Assembly (NCBI GenBank): GCA_026706225.1
Contig: JAPOZE010000464.1
Coordinates: forward strand, 1 to 6,710
Source: Acidobacteriota bacterium
GTDB taxonomy: Bacteria > Acidobacteriota > Terriglobia > Versatilivoradales > Versatilivoraceae
DNA: 6,710 bases
Direction of reading: 5' to 3'
A model generated the notes under the pieces. The model had not been told where the DNA came from. It did not search any database and was given only the letters and a program-made list of their open reading frames with translations. Below, piece after piece: positions 1 through 6,661 of this stretch; the stretch's first letter is position 1, and the number at the start of each line of letters is the position of its first letter. The position numbers were made by a program, and so were the translations under genes.

Positions 1-1115
1 GTCGCCCCCACGGAAAACGAAAGCAGATCGTTGCCGGGCGAGCCGGTGATCTGTTGACCGTCGTTGCCAATGGCGGTCACCACGGGGATGCCGGCCCTCA
101 GCGAAGTCAGGATCGCCTCGGAATAGGTGCTGGGGACCTCGGGGCCCAAGGTCACTCCACCCAGGGACAGGTTCAGCACATCGACCCCGCGCTCAACCGC
201 CCAATCGATTGCGGCAAGCACCTGAGCGTCCGTCCCTCCCTTGGCTCCGTCCAGGGCGATGGCTGCCGCCAACCTGGCTTCCGGCGCCATGCCGATCCAG
301 CGGCCGCTGGCCCTTCCTCCGGCAATGGTGCCGGCGACGTGCGTTCCATGCTGAGCCGTGTCGTGCGGTTGGGAATCGGAGACCTGCTCCCCATTGGCAT
401 CGAATTCCGCCCAGTCCGCCACCTTCCCCTTCAGGTCAGGGTGGCTTGCGTCCACGCCGGTGTCCAGGATTCCGACCTTGACTCCTTTTCCACCGGCTCC
501 GTAAGCCCCCCGGGCGGCCAGTCCTCCAACCGCATGAATCCCCCAGGCGCTGGCCTTGTTCTCCAGCACTCTCGAGGGAAGCGTCTTCAATTCAACCAGG
601 CGAGGAACATGCAGCATCCGGTTGGGGTAGATGTCTCCGATCAGCGACTCTTCAACCAGGCGATTCAGCCTGGCCAGCTCATCCCTGGTCGTCTGCAGGA
701 CCACACACTTCGACGTCCAGAAAGACCTGGCGCCATGGGGTCCATGCCTGAGCTTGACCAGGCTCGAGTAAAGGGGCCGCAATGACTTCAGCCCCCTCGA
801 CCGAAGACCCCGCTTGCTCACCTGCCGGACGGCCGCGGCAGCTACTTGAGCCGCAACACCTCCGTCTTCCCCGAGTACTTTTCCGGATCGATCGGAACGG
901 GTTTCTGCAGCGGGTCCGACCAACCGGTCCGGATGAACCGGCAGGATGTCCCGAGCGGACAGCAACAGCGCACGCCGCTGAACGGCATGGGCAACCGCAC
1001 CCAGGAGCGTCACCTCATCCTTTTCCGAAAGCTTCATTCGCACGATGACACTGCGATGACTCCCGGATCCCTCGTCCAGGATCCGTTCCAACTGTCTGGC
1101 AAGTCGACGGGTCAT
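1..1115 (-). CDS. Subtilisin-like S8 family serine protease, 3' end cut by window edge
   Basis: Endopeptidase of the subtilase family. The frame is open from ATG at 1115 to the window edge (371 codons, no stop); an in-frame TGA just upstream makes this the first ATG. The catalytic domain starts near residue 205. The Asp motif GVKVGILDTGVD gives D218, the His motif QHGTHVAGTIAGG gives H256, followed by DVLNLSLGG and the oxyanion-hole Asn in AIGNDG (N351). The Ser motif (usually GTSMAAP) would lie beyond base 1, so activity cannot be confirmed. Residues 1-200 form a long pro-region. Residues 132-173 (FWTSKCVVLQ..., DELARLNRLVEE, IGDIYPNRMLHV) read like the second half of an inhibitor-I9-type propeptide, and an Ala/Arg/Lys-rich insert lies around 85-115. 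No hydrophobic stretch resembles a signal peptide. The gene begins 29 bp after the receptor stop, so co-transcription is likely. There is no strong Shine-Dalgarno; only a G-rich run precedes the start. Family assignment is firm; export route and substrate are unknown. Confidence 0.93.
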   Translation of the reverse strand, partial: MTRRLARQLERILDEGSGSHRSVIVRMKLSEKDEVTLLGAVAHAVQRRALLLSARDILPVHPDRLVGPAAETRSDRSGKVLGEDGGVAAQVAAAAVRQVSKRGLRSRGLKSLRPLYSSLVKLRHGPHGARSFWTSKCVVLQTTRDELARLNRLVEESLIGDIYPNRMLHVPRLVELKTLPSRVLENKASAWGIHAVGGLAARGAYGAGGKGVKVGILDTGVDASHPDLKGKVADWAEFDANGEQVSDSQPHDTAQHGTHVAGTIAGGRASGRWIGMAPEARLAAAIALDGAKGGTDAQVLAAIDWAVERGVDVLNLSLGGVTLGPEVPSTYSEAILTSLRAGIPVVTAIGNDGQQITGSPGNDLLSFSVGA

Positions 1116-1144
1116 TTCCCGATTCCCCCAAGAGTTCCCTCAAG

Positions 1145-4027
1145 TCAGAACTGGAACCGGACGCCCAATTTCATCACGATGGGATCGAGCGCGGCAATGA
1201 TGCGCTCATGGTCACCGGTACGCAGCGAGAAGTTCGTCACCGCGTTGGAGTTGAAGAGGTTGTAGACGTCCAGCAACAGGGTGAGCCGGCGGTCCGGGCC
1301 GACGGAGAATGCCTTGTCCAGACGGAAGTCCATGATCGTCACGTTTTCGGAGCGATTCTCGGACAGATCGCTGAGAAAGACCGGCTGGTTGGTGCCGGTG
1401 CCCGGGATGTCCACCCGCTGGACCAGGGCATAGGGCCAGCCGCTCTGGTGCCGGAGGTTTGCGGACAGGCCGAAATCTCTTGGCAGCGTATAGCGGGCCA
1501 GCAGGCGGCCGCCCCAGTTGGTGGTCGCCTGCCGGGCGCCCACCTCGAGGCTGTGGTTCTGCCAGATGCGTCCATGCCCCCCGGAGCCGACGACCAATGG
1601 GTCGGCGAAGAGGGGGCTGCGGTTCTCGCCGGACGCCGAGCGGAATTCGTCCCGCCACTGGTAGTCGAAGCTGGCCTGCAGCAGGAAGCCGGCGGTGAAA
1701 CGCCGGTTCACCGCTACCTGGAACGTGTCGTAAGCGGCCTCCATTCCGGGAAAAGCGGTAATCCGGTTGTCCACCGCCCCTGCTACTTCGTCCGGGACAC
1801 GCTGGACGTTGAGTGGGGCGCCGGTGAAGACATTCACAGGACAATCCCAGTAGAGATCTGCGCTGCACGCGATTCCGCGCCCCGCCAGCAGCGCGGCCTG
1901 CTGGGGCACGTTCCAGATGCCGCTGTCGCCGCTCAGGTCCTTGCGCACGTAGGAGACCCGGACCGCTGTGTCCGCCACCAGTTCGTGCTCCAGCGAGACA
2001 TTGATTTCGTCGACGTATTCCGACGGCAGATCCGGGTCCACCGGCGTCCCCTCGGCGCCGAGATCCGCGCCGGTGGCGCCCTGCTCATCCAGCTTGGCGC
2101 CCAGCTCGTCCGGACCGTCGTAGATCCCGTTGCCGTTCGGGTCCAGGAACGCGTACCGGATCCAGGCGGTGCTGGCCGGATTGGCGTCCTCGTGGGCGTC
2201 GGCCAGGTTCAGGTAGTAGCGGCCGTAGTGGCCCCTCAGCACCGTGCGCGGCGCCAGCGAGAACGCCACACCCAGGCGCGGCGCCCAGGTGTTCCAAACG
2301 GTGTTCGTCCGACCTCCGGCAGTCCCGCTGGGGAAGAAGTCGGCCAGGAAGGGCATGGAGACCGCGTCCAGGAAGTAGGTGCGCTGCTGCTCGAAGCGAA
2401 CGCCCAGGTTCAGCGACAGCCAGTCCACCGGTCGCCAGGTATCCTGGACGAACACCGCATGGTGCCGGTTCCGGTTGTCGGAGGCAATCTCCCCCGCGGC
2501 CGGCATGTTGAAGAACATGATCCGGTCCACGTGGAACGGCCGGTCGTTGGCGCTGTCGTCGAGGTAGCGGATGTGCCCGGAATTGGCGTTCGAGCCGAAG
2601 CGGCTGCTGTCGATCTGGAACTCGTAGCCCACCTTGAAGTCGTGGCTTCCGCCGAAATCCGGCACGTAGTGGTGGGCGGCCGCGGTGGCCTGCGGCTTCC
2701 AGCGAACGAAGGTGAAGGGTGGCGGCCCGTTGAGGCCGGGAAACCAGCCGGCGCCGCTCAGGCGGCTGGTGGAGGTGTCGAGACGCGGTGGTTGCCGCCT
2801 CGGATCCACCTGCGGCACCATGGGCCAACTGAACCCGAAATGCTTGGCGGCCACGATCATGAAGGTGCGGTCGTTCCATACCCGCTGCCACTCCGCCTTG
2901 TGAGCCCAGCTCCAGCTCGCCTGGGCCAGCACCGAGTCGGGACCCACGTCGGTGGACAGCCCCCGCTTGGGCTTCTCCTTCAGACCCCAGTTGGTGTACC
3001 CGATCAAGCGATCCCGGTCGGTCAGCCGAACCGTCGCCTTGCCCCCGAACTGATCGAAATCGCCCAGGTCGGTGGCCACGGCCCGATCGACGCCGGAGAC
3101 GGCCTTGTCGATGCGAAAGTGGTTGTAGAAGGCGTAGAACCAGGCCCGATCGCGCAGGATGGGTCCGCCGATGTCGGCGTGGGTCTCGAAGAAGAGCAGG
3201 TTCGGATTGCCGGTGTAGCCGCGCGCCTCCAGCTCGGAGTCAGTGTTGTCGCCGACGAATTTCTCGTGCTCGTAATCGGCGTGCAGCATTCCGCTGAAGT
3301 CGTCGCCGCCGCTTTTCATGGTCATCATGACCAATGAGCCGGGCGCCGTCATCTCCACGTCGGCGCCGGCCGCCGTGGTGGTAAACTCTTCGACGGAATA
3401 GTAATCGAAGTAGAACCCGGTGCCTTCGTCACTCTCGGTGGTGTCGACGCCATCGGCCAGGATCCGGTTCTGGCCGCGGATGCCGAAGCTCTCGTAGCCG
3501 GTTTGCTGACTCTTGTGCGAGCCGCCGACATCGAAGCCGCGCATCCGGACACCGGCCGTCTGGCCCAGCACCGCCCAGACATCGGTAGCGGAAGGCACCT
3601 CCTGCAGCTCGGCCACGCCGAAGTCGTTCACCAGCGCCGTCCTCTTCATGTCCAAGACCGGCGCGTCACCGGTCACGGTGATCGTCTCGGCCACGGCGGC
3701 CACCTCCAGCGCCGCATCGATTCGGATGGCGCGGCTCCCTTCCACCATCACCCCCTTGCGAATCAGCGTCCGGAACCCCGTGCGCTCGAAGGCCAGGTCG
3801 TATGACCCGCGCCCGAGGGCCCGGAAGCGGTAGGAGCCGTCGCCCAAGGTCACGGCAACCAGCGGCGCGATCAGCACATCGCCCTCGAGCGTCACCGTTA
3901 TGCCGGGCACCGCCAGACCCTGTTCGTCGGTCACCGAGCCACCGATTTCCCCGGCCGTCTGCGCCTCCAACGACCCGCCGGCCAGCGTCATCAGCAACAG
4001 CACCGCCCCCTGTCGGTCCCACCTCAT
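1145..4027 (-). CDS. Oar-like TonB-dependent outer-membrane receptor with N-terminal carboxypeptidase-regulatory-like domain
   Basis: Predicted outer-membrane beta-barrel transporter of 960 aa. Residues 1-23 are a signal peptide: basic start, hydrophobic GAVLLLMTLAGG, likely cleavage after LEAQ. Residues about 26-110 form a carboxypeptidase-regulatory-like beta-sandwich (GSVTDEQGLAVPGITVTLEG, then DGSYRFRALGRGSYDL). The linker AETITVTGDAPVLD leads to the plug, recognised by VPSATDVWAVLGQTAGV and FGIRGQNRILADGVD (about 145-240). The barrel follows, with GGPILRDRAWFYAFYNHFR near 287 and a C-terminal aromatic end GVRFQF, typical of outer-membrane barrels. Residues 629-641 (DPNGNGIYDGPDE) resemble a calcium-binding loop. 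The reading frame is intact. I chose ATG 4027 because GGAG lies 9 nt upstream; ATG 4042 is an alternative that adds five residues, and longer starts would spoil the signal peptide. Family members import ligands using TonB energy; the Myxococcus homologue Oar is needed for protease export. The ligand is unknown. The S8 protease gene follows after 29 bp. Confidence 0.93.
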   Translation of the reverse strand: MRWDRQGAVLLLMTLAGGSLEAQTAGEIGGSVTDEQGLAVPGITVTLEGDVLIAPLVAVTLGDGSYRFRALGRGSYDLAFERTGFRTLIRKGVMVEGSRAIRIDAALEVAAVAETITVTGDAPVLDMKRTALVNDFGVAELQEVPSATDVWAVLGQTAGVRMRGFDVGGSHKSQQTGYESFGIRGQNRILADGVDTTESDEGTGFYFDYYSVEEFTTTAAGADVEMTAPGSLVMMTMKSGGDDFSGMLHADYEHEKFVGDNTDSELEARGYTGNPNLLFFETHADIGGPILRDRAWFYAFYNHFRIDKAVSGVDRAVATDLGDFDQFGGKATVRLTDRDRLIGYTNWGLKEKPKRGLSTDVGPDSVLAQASWSWAHKAEWQRVWNDRTFMIVAAKHFGFSWPMVPQVDPRRQPPRLDTSTSRLSGAGWFPGLNGPPPFTFVRWKPQATAAAHHYVPDFGGSHDFKVGYEFQIDSSRFGSNANSGHIRYLDDSANDRPFHVDRIMFFNMPAAGEIASDNRNRHHAVFVQDTWRPVDWLSLNLGVRFEQQRTYFLDAVSMPFLADFFPSGTAGGRTNTVWNTWAPRLGVAFSLAPRTVLRGHYGRYYLNLADAHEDANPASTAWIRYAFLDPNGNGIYDGPDELGAKLDEQGATGADLGAEGTPVDPDLPSEYVDEINVSLEHELVADTAVRVSYVRKDLSGDSGIWNVPQQAALLAGRGIACSADLYWDCPVNVFTGAPLNVQRVPDEVAGAVDNRITAFPGMEAAYDTFQVAVNRRFTAGFLLQASFDYQWRDEFRSASGENRSPLFADPLVVGSGGHGRIWQNHSLEVGARQATTNWGGRLLARYTLPRDFGLSANLRHQSGWPYALVQRVDIPGTGTNQPVFLSDLSENRSENVTIMDFRLDKAFSVGPDRRLTLLLDVYNLFNSNAVTNFSLRTGDHERIIAALDPIVMKLGVRFQF

Positions 4028-4036
4028 TCCAGTCTT

Positions 4037-4040
4037 CTCC
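4037..4040 (-). promoter_or_regulatory. Ribosome binding site supporting receptor start at 4027
   Basis: On the minus strand GGAG lies 9 nt before the ATG at 4027. The competing ATG at 4042 has only GAGG about 13 nt upstream, a poorer spacing. Both starts leave the same signal peptide, so the choice changes only five residues. Confidence 0.5.
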
Positions 4041-4147
4041 ATTGAAAGGGCACCACCTCGACCCCATCTCCCGGCAGAAGGAAAAGTCGCCTGCGCGGTA
4101 CCGGTCTCTTCACAAGAGTGCCGCTCCACCCGGCGGGACACCCGGAC

Positions 4148-5515
4148 TCACCCCGTCCCCAGGCCGGTTCCGGTCAGGCCGGCCGTACCCAAGCGACCGT
4201 TGGCGATCCGGAACAGGGCCGGGAATCTCGACTCCCAGCGCCGGTTGGCGGAGGGAATGTACTGGCGGCTGTTGGCTTCGAGGGCATGGACCCCGGGCAG
4301 ACGGGCGGCCAGGCCGGCCGAGTGGATCAGGGACAATCCCGGGCAGGTCAGGTCCTGAACGCAGAGGTAGGCGCCGTATTTCTGGGCGGCCGCGGCCAGC
4401 AGCAGGGATTGGGATTGTCCCTTGCAGGTCTTCAGGGCCACGCCGCTGTAGCCGACCTCCCGGGCAAGCCGAAAGGACTCCAGGTCCACCAGGGCCTCGT
4501 CGGCCACCAGTGGAACCCTCCGGGCCGCCCGGTGCAGGAGGATCCTGGGAGGTCCGGCCAGATTGCGGGAGGTGGGCTGTTCGACGTACTGCAGCCGGGC
4601 CGTCACTGACGGCGCCCGCCGCTCGATCTCATTCAGAAAGTCCAGCAGGTAGTCCACGTCCCGGCATCCTTCGTTGAAGTCCAGGGAGTACTTCCAGTCG
4701 CGGACTCCTCGTTTCCCCTGACAGGCGCTCACCACGCGCTCGATATCCACCATTCGGTCCACGTCCAGGCGAAGGTCGCCCCCGTTCAACTTCACCTTGA
4801 AGTGGGTCAGACCCTCGGCCGCAATCCATTCCGCCAGGGTTTGCGGCAAGCCGTCCTGCACCGCCGGGCCCCCGTCCAGCGAATCGAGGGGATCGGCGGC
4901 GCCGACCGAGTGGTAGAGGTGCAGGGTGGGGGCCGGGCTGCTCCGCAGGTAGCGGTCCAGCCACTCCCCCCTGAAGTCTTCTCCAAGGTAGTGGCTGAGG
5001 TCCCGGCCCATGAACTCGGAGCCGTAGGCGTGGTAAGCGTTCACCCCGTTGACTTTCCCGAAAGCGTCGTGGAGGGCCAGGTCGAAAGCGCTGGCCACCA
5101 CCAGAGCGCAGAGCTTGGGAATGGGCTCGGCCAGCCCATCCTCGGCGCTGACCTGGGTGGCAGCCCCCAGGTAGAGCGGCTCCAGGCTGCAGTAGAGGTC
5201 GATGGGATGGGCCCGATGGGGATGGCGTGCGGTAATGGAGGCGATGCGCGCCGCCAGCTCCCGCATGGCCCCCAGTGACTGATCGTGGGAAACCCGGGAG
5301 GAGGGGAAGGCCCAGACGTTGCCCATGGGCATGCAGCCGCTCCCCCGGGCCTGCCGGTCTCGCCCGTTCCCGACCAGAACGGAGACGTTCAGGAGGGTGA
5401 GATGAGCGATGGTCCGGCCGCCGAACCGGTACGGCATGCGCAGCCGGAAGTCTTCGAAGTCGTGACCGACCTCCAGAATGCGAATATCGCCGGGCCGGGG
5501 GATGGAAAGGGTCAC
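4148..5515 (-). CDS. Enolase-superfamily enzyme, mandelate racemase/muconate lactonizing-like
   Basis: Predicted cytoplasmic metal-dependent enzyme of 455 aa that would abstract a proton alpha to a carboxylate, giving racemisation, epimerisation, dehydration or cycloisomerisation. The N-terminal capping domain covers roughly residues 10-180. In the barrel, FKVKLNGGD supplies the KxK pair (K240, K242). The magnesium ligands are D279 (SLDFNEG), E312 (YVEQPT) and D339 (VADEAL). K362 in VALKTCKG is the opposite-face lysine. Paired lysines of this kind fit the muconate lactonizing/Ala-Glu epimerase subgroup better than the Lys/His mandelate racemase subgroup. At 455 aa it is longer than the usual 350-400 aa; the extra length includes a stretch around 180-225 with YHSVGAADPL. 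The start is GTG, chosen because GGAGGG lies 8 nt upstream. It sits 116 bp after rapZ and about 120 bp before the receptor gene. The substrate cannot be read from sequence; fold assignment is firm, exact reaction is not. Confidence 0.88.
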   Translation of the reverse strand: MTLSIPRPGDIRILEVGHDFEDFRLRMPYRFGGRTIAHLTLLNVSVLVGNGRDRQARGSGCMPMGNVWAFPSSRVSHDQSLGAMRELAARIASITARHPHRAHPIDLYCSLEPLYLGAATQVSAEDGLAEPIPKLCALVVASAFDLALHDAFGKVNGVNAYHAYGSEFMGRDLSHYLGEDFRGEWLDRYLRSSPAPTLHLYHSVGAADPLDSLDGGPAVQDGLPQTLAEWIAAEGLTHFKVKLNGGDLRLDVDRMVDIERVVSACQGKRGVRDWKYSLDFNEGCRDVDYLLDFLNEIERRAPSVTARLQYVEQPTSRNLAGPPRILLHRAARRVPLVADEALVDLESFRLAREVGYSGVALKTCKGQSQSLLLAAAAQKYGAYLCVQDLTCPGLSLIHSAGLAARLPGVHALEANSRQYIPSANRRWESRFPALFRIANGRLGTAGLTGTGLGTG

Positions 5516-5523
5516 GTTCGATT

Positions 5524-5529
5524 CCCTCC
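5524..5529 (-). promoter_or_regulatory. Strong Shine-Dalgarno deciding a GTG start
   Basis: On the minus strand GGAGGG lies 8 nt before GTG at 5515. This close match to the anti-Shine-Dalgarno supports translation of the enolase-superfamily gene from GTG rather than from a downstream ATG. Confidence 0.75.
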
Positions 5530-5570
5530 GTTGGCGACCGGAAAAGGGAGACGGCCCGCAGGCAGCCCTA

Positions 5571-5610
5571 TTCCTGAATCGAAAGAAGGGAGCGCTCCGT
5601 TCCTGAATCG
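5571..5610. repeat. Direct repeat pair flanking a palindrome in the rapZ-enolase intergenic region
   Basis: TTCCTGAATCG occurs exactly at 5571-5581 and again at 5600-5610. Between the copies, GGAGCGCTCC at 5589-5598 is a perfect 10-bp palindrome. The block lies just after the rapZ stop and about 55 bp before the enolase-superfamily start. Direct repeats 29 bp apart, near three helical turns, around a palindrome could be an operator or a processing site. There is no T-run after the palindrome, so it does not look like an intrinsic terminator. The sequence pattern is certain; the function is inferred. Confidence 0.6.
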
Positions 5611-5631
5611 TTGCGATGAAGGCATCGGGCC

Positions 5632-6498
5632 TCAGGAGAGTGCCAGATCACGGTGCAGCACCTTGGCGGTGTAGCCCTTCAGATTCAACATCCCGCCGAT
5701 CTGGTTGGCGATGGCCACCGACCGGTGACGGCCCCCGGTGCAGCCCAATGCGATCGTCAGGTAGCTCTTGCCCTCGATGGCGTAGTTGGGAATCAGGAAT
5801 AGGAACAGGTCCTCCAGGCGGCGGAGAAACTGTCGGGTCTGATCGAAGGACTGAACGTAGGCGGCCACGGCCGGGTCGTTCCCGTTCTTGGGCTTGAGAT
5901 GCGGCACGAAGTTGGGATTGGGCAGAAAGCGGACGTCGAAGACCAGGTCGGCCTCGGCGGGCAGGCCGTGCTTGAATCCGAAGCTGACCAGTGAAATGAG
6001 CAGAGCCTTGGAGTCGGGCTCCTGGAATTTGTCGACGATGAATCGTCTCAGTTCGTGGACGTTGAAGGGGCTGGTGTCAATCACCTGGTCGGCCAGCTTC
6101 TTGAGGGGGGCCAGACGGCGCCTCTCCTCGGCCAGGGCGGCGGCAATGGGCTCGTCTCCCTTGAGCGGATGCGGCCGGCGGGTCTCGCTGTAGCGACGGA
6201 TCAGGGAGCCGGGAGTGGCCTCCAGATAGACCAGGGTGATGACCAGGGGCGTCTTCTTCAGGGATTCGAACAGCTTGGGGAACCTGGCCAGTTCGTCCCC
6301 CTCGCGCACGTCGATCACGATGGCGGCGCGCTGGATTTGCGCCCGGGCCCGGTTGCAGAGTTCGGCGAACTTGGGAATCAACTCCAGGGGGAGATTGTCG
6401 ACGCAAAAATACCCCATGTCCTCAAAGGCCTTCAGGACCGTATCCTTGCCGGATCCGCTCAGACCCGTGATGATGACAAAAGGACTTCCGGCTTGCAT
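5632..6498 (-). CDS. rapZ: RNase adapter protein RapZ (YvcJ family P-loop nucleotide-binding protein)
   Basis: Cytoplasmic P-loop protein of 288 aa, close to the 284-295 aa of E. coli RapZ and B. subtilis YvcJ. The N-terminal domain has Walker A GLSGSGKD (12-19), then DNLPLELIP, a Walker-B-like VIDVRE (61-66) and SETRRPHPL (104-112). The C-terminal domain carries the family signatures VSFGFKHG (171-178), DVRFLPNP (188-195) and GCTGGRHRSV (252-261), ending with HRDL. In E. coli RapZ binds small RNAs and presents GlmZ to RNase E to control glucosamine-6-phosphate synthase; in most other phyla the target is unknown. ATG at 6498 is preferred over the adjoining TTG at 6501 because AGGA lies 6 nt upstream and the ATG overlaps an upstream small-ORF stop (TGATG). 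The usual neighbours (rpoN, hpf, hprK, PTS genes) are not present in the bases visible here. Identification is very secure. Confidence 0.97.
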   Translation of the reverse strand: MQAGSPFVIITGLSGSGKDTVLKAFEDMGYFCVDNLPLELIPKFAELCNRARAQIQRAAIVIDVREGDELARFPKLFESLKKTPLVITLVYLEATPGSLIRRYSETRRPHPLKGDEPIAAALAEERRRLAPLKKLADQVIDTSPFNVHELRRFIVDKFQEPDSKALLISLVSFGFKHGLPAEADLVFDVRFLPNPNFVPHLKPKNGNDPAVAAYVQSFDQTRQFLRRLEDLFLFLIPNYAIEGKSYLTIALGCTGGRHRSVAIANQIGGMLNLKGYTAKVLHRDLALS

Positions 6499-6614
6499 CA
6501 AGTGTCCTGTCCCAGAAATAAGCTTACCATCTCCGATGGAGGTTCCACCGGTAAACGGTCGGTAGGAGAGGCCCGCTGCGTTTCACACAACAAGCAACGT
6601 CTTGCTACCCCCAT
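6498..6614 (-). CDS. Candidate 38-aa leader ORF overlapping the rapZ start
   Basis: The ORF begins ATGGGGGTAGCA at 6614 and ends in TGA at 6498-6500. That TGA shares one base with the rapZ ATG (TGATG), the classic geometry for translational coupling. A strong GGAGG lies 6 nt upstream (plus-strand CCTCC at 6621-6625). The product starts MGVARRCLLCETQRA and ends SEMVSLFLGQDT; it has a CxxC pair, is otherwise featureless, and matches no family I recognise. It could be a regulatory leader peptide or a chance ORF inside a repeated or mobile sequence. The start signals are good, but the short length gives little statistical weight. Confidence 0.3.
   Translation of the reverse strand: MGVARRCLLCETQRASPTDRLPVEPPSEMVSLFLGQDT
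6505..6508 (-). promoter_or_regulatory. Ribosome binding site of rapZ
   Basis: On the minus strand AGGA lies 6 nt before the ATG at 6498, supporting that start over the TTG one codon earlier. The match is moderate, and translation may also depend on ribosomes finishing the overlapping small ORF. Confidence 0.5.
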
Positions 6615-6630
6615 TGGGAACCTCCATCGG
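6533..6630. repeat. Perfect 14-bp inverted repeat spanning the rapZ leader
   Basis: CCGATGGAGGTTCC at 6533-6546 is exactly complementary to GGAACCTCCATCGG at 6617-6630, with 70 bp between the arms. On the minus-strand transcript the 5' arm contains the GGAGG of the 38-aa ORF and the 3' arm lies within that ORF, so pairing would hide its ribosome binding site. Smaller complementary pairs lie inside: GGTAG/CTACC at 6561-6565 and 6605-6609, and AGCAA/TTGCT at 6593-6597 and 6602-6606. These last two share bases and so would compete. An alternative reading is the terminal repeats of a miniature mobile element; no target-site duplication is evident at the immediate flanks. Confidence 0.75.
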
Positions 6631-6661
6631 CCCTACGGGTTCGGGCGGAACGGCACCGTCT

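Noticed and set aside
54..785. Plus-strand ORF of 243 codons opposite the protease
   Set aside because: The minus strand carries unmistakable subtilase motifs through the same bases; the plus-strand product has no recognisable features.
1208..3337. Long plus-strand ORF of 709 codons antisense to the receptor gene
   Set aside because: It lies wholly opposite a clearly homologous receptor frame. Its product is Val/Gly/Arg/Gln-rich with no domain logic, as expected of an antisense shadow in GC-rich DNA.
4028..4141. N-terminal extension of the receptor from GTG at 4141
   Set aside because: It would place about 38 polar residues before an otherwise good signal peptide; ATG 4027 or 4042 fits far better.
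3802..4677. Plus-strand Pro/Arg/Ser-rich ORF spanning the receptor start and enolase end
   Set aside because: The composition is a GC-rich shadow and it crosses two real genes and their intergenic gap without start signals.
5589..5598. Palindrome GGAGCGCTCC as a rho-independent terminator after rapZ
   Set aside because: The stem is short, has no loop when fully paired, and is not followed by a T-run on the minus strand.
6502..6560. Sigma-70 promoter for rapZ
   Set aside because: A TTTACC hexamer is present, but no -10 element at acceptable spacing is convincing; left unassigned.
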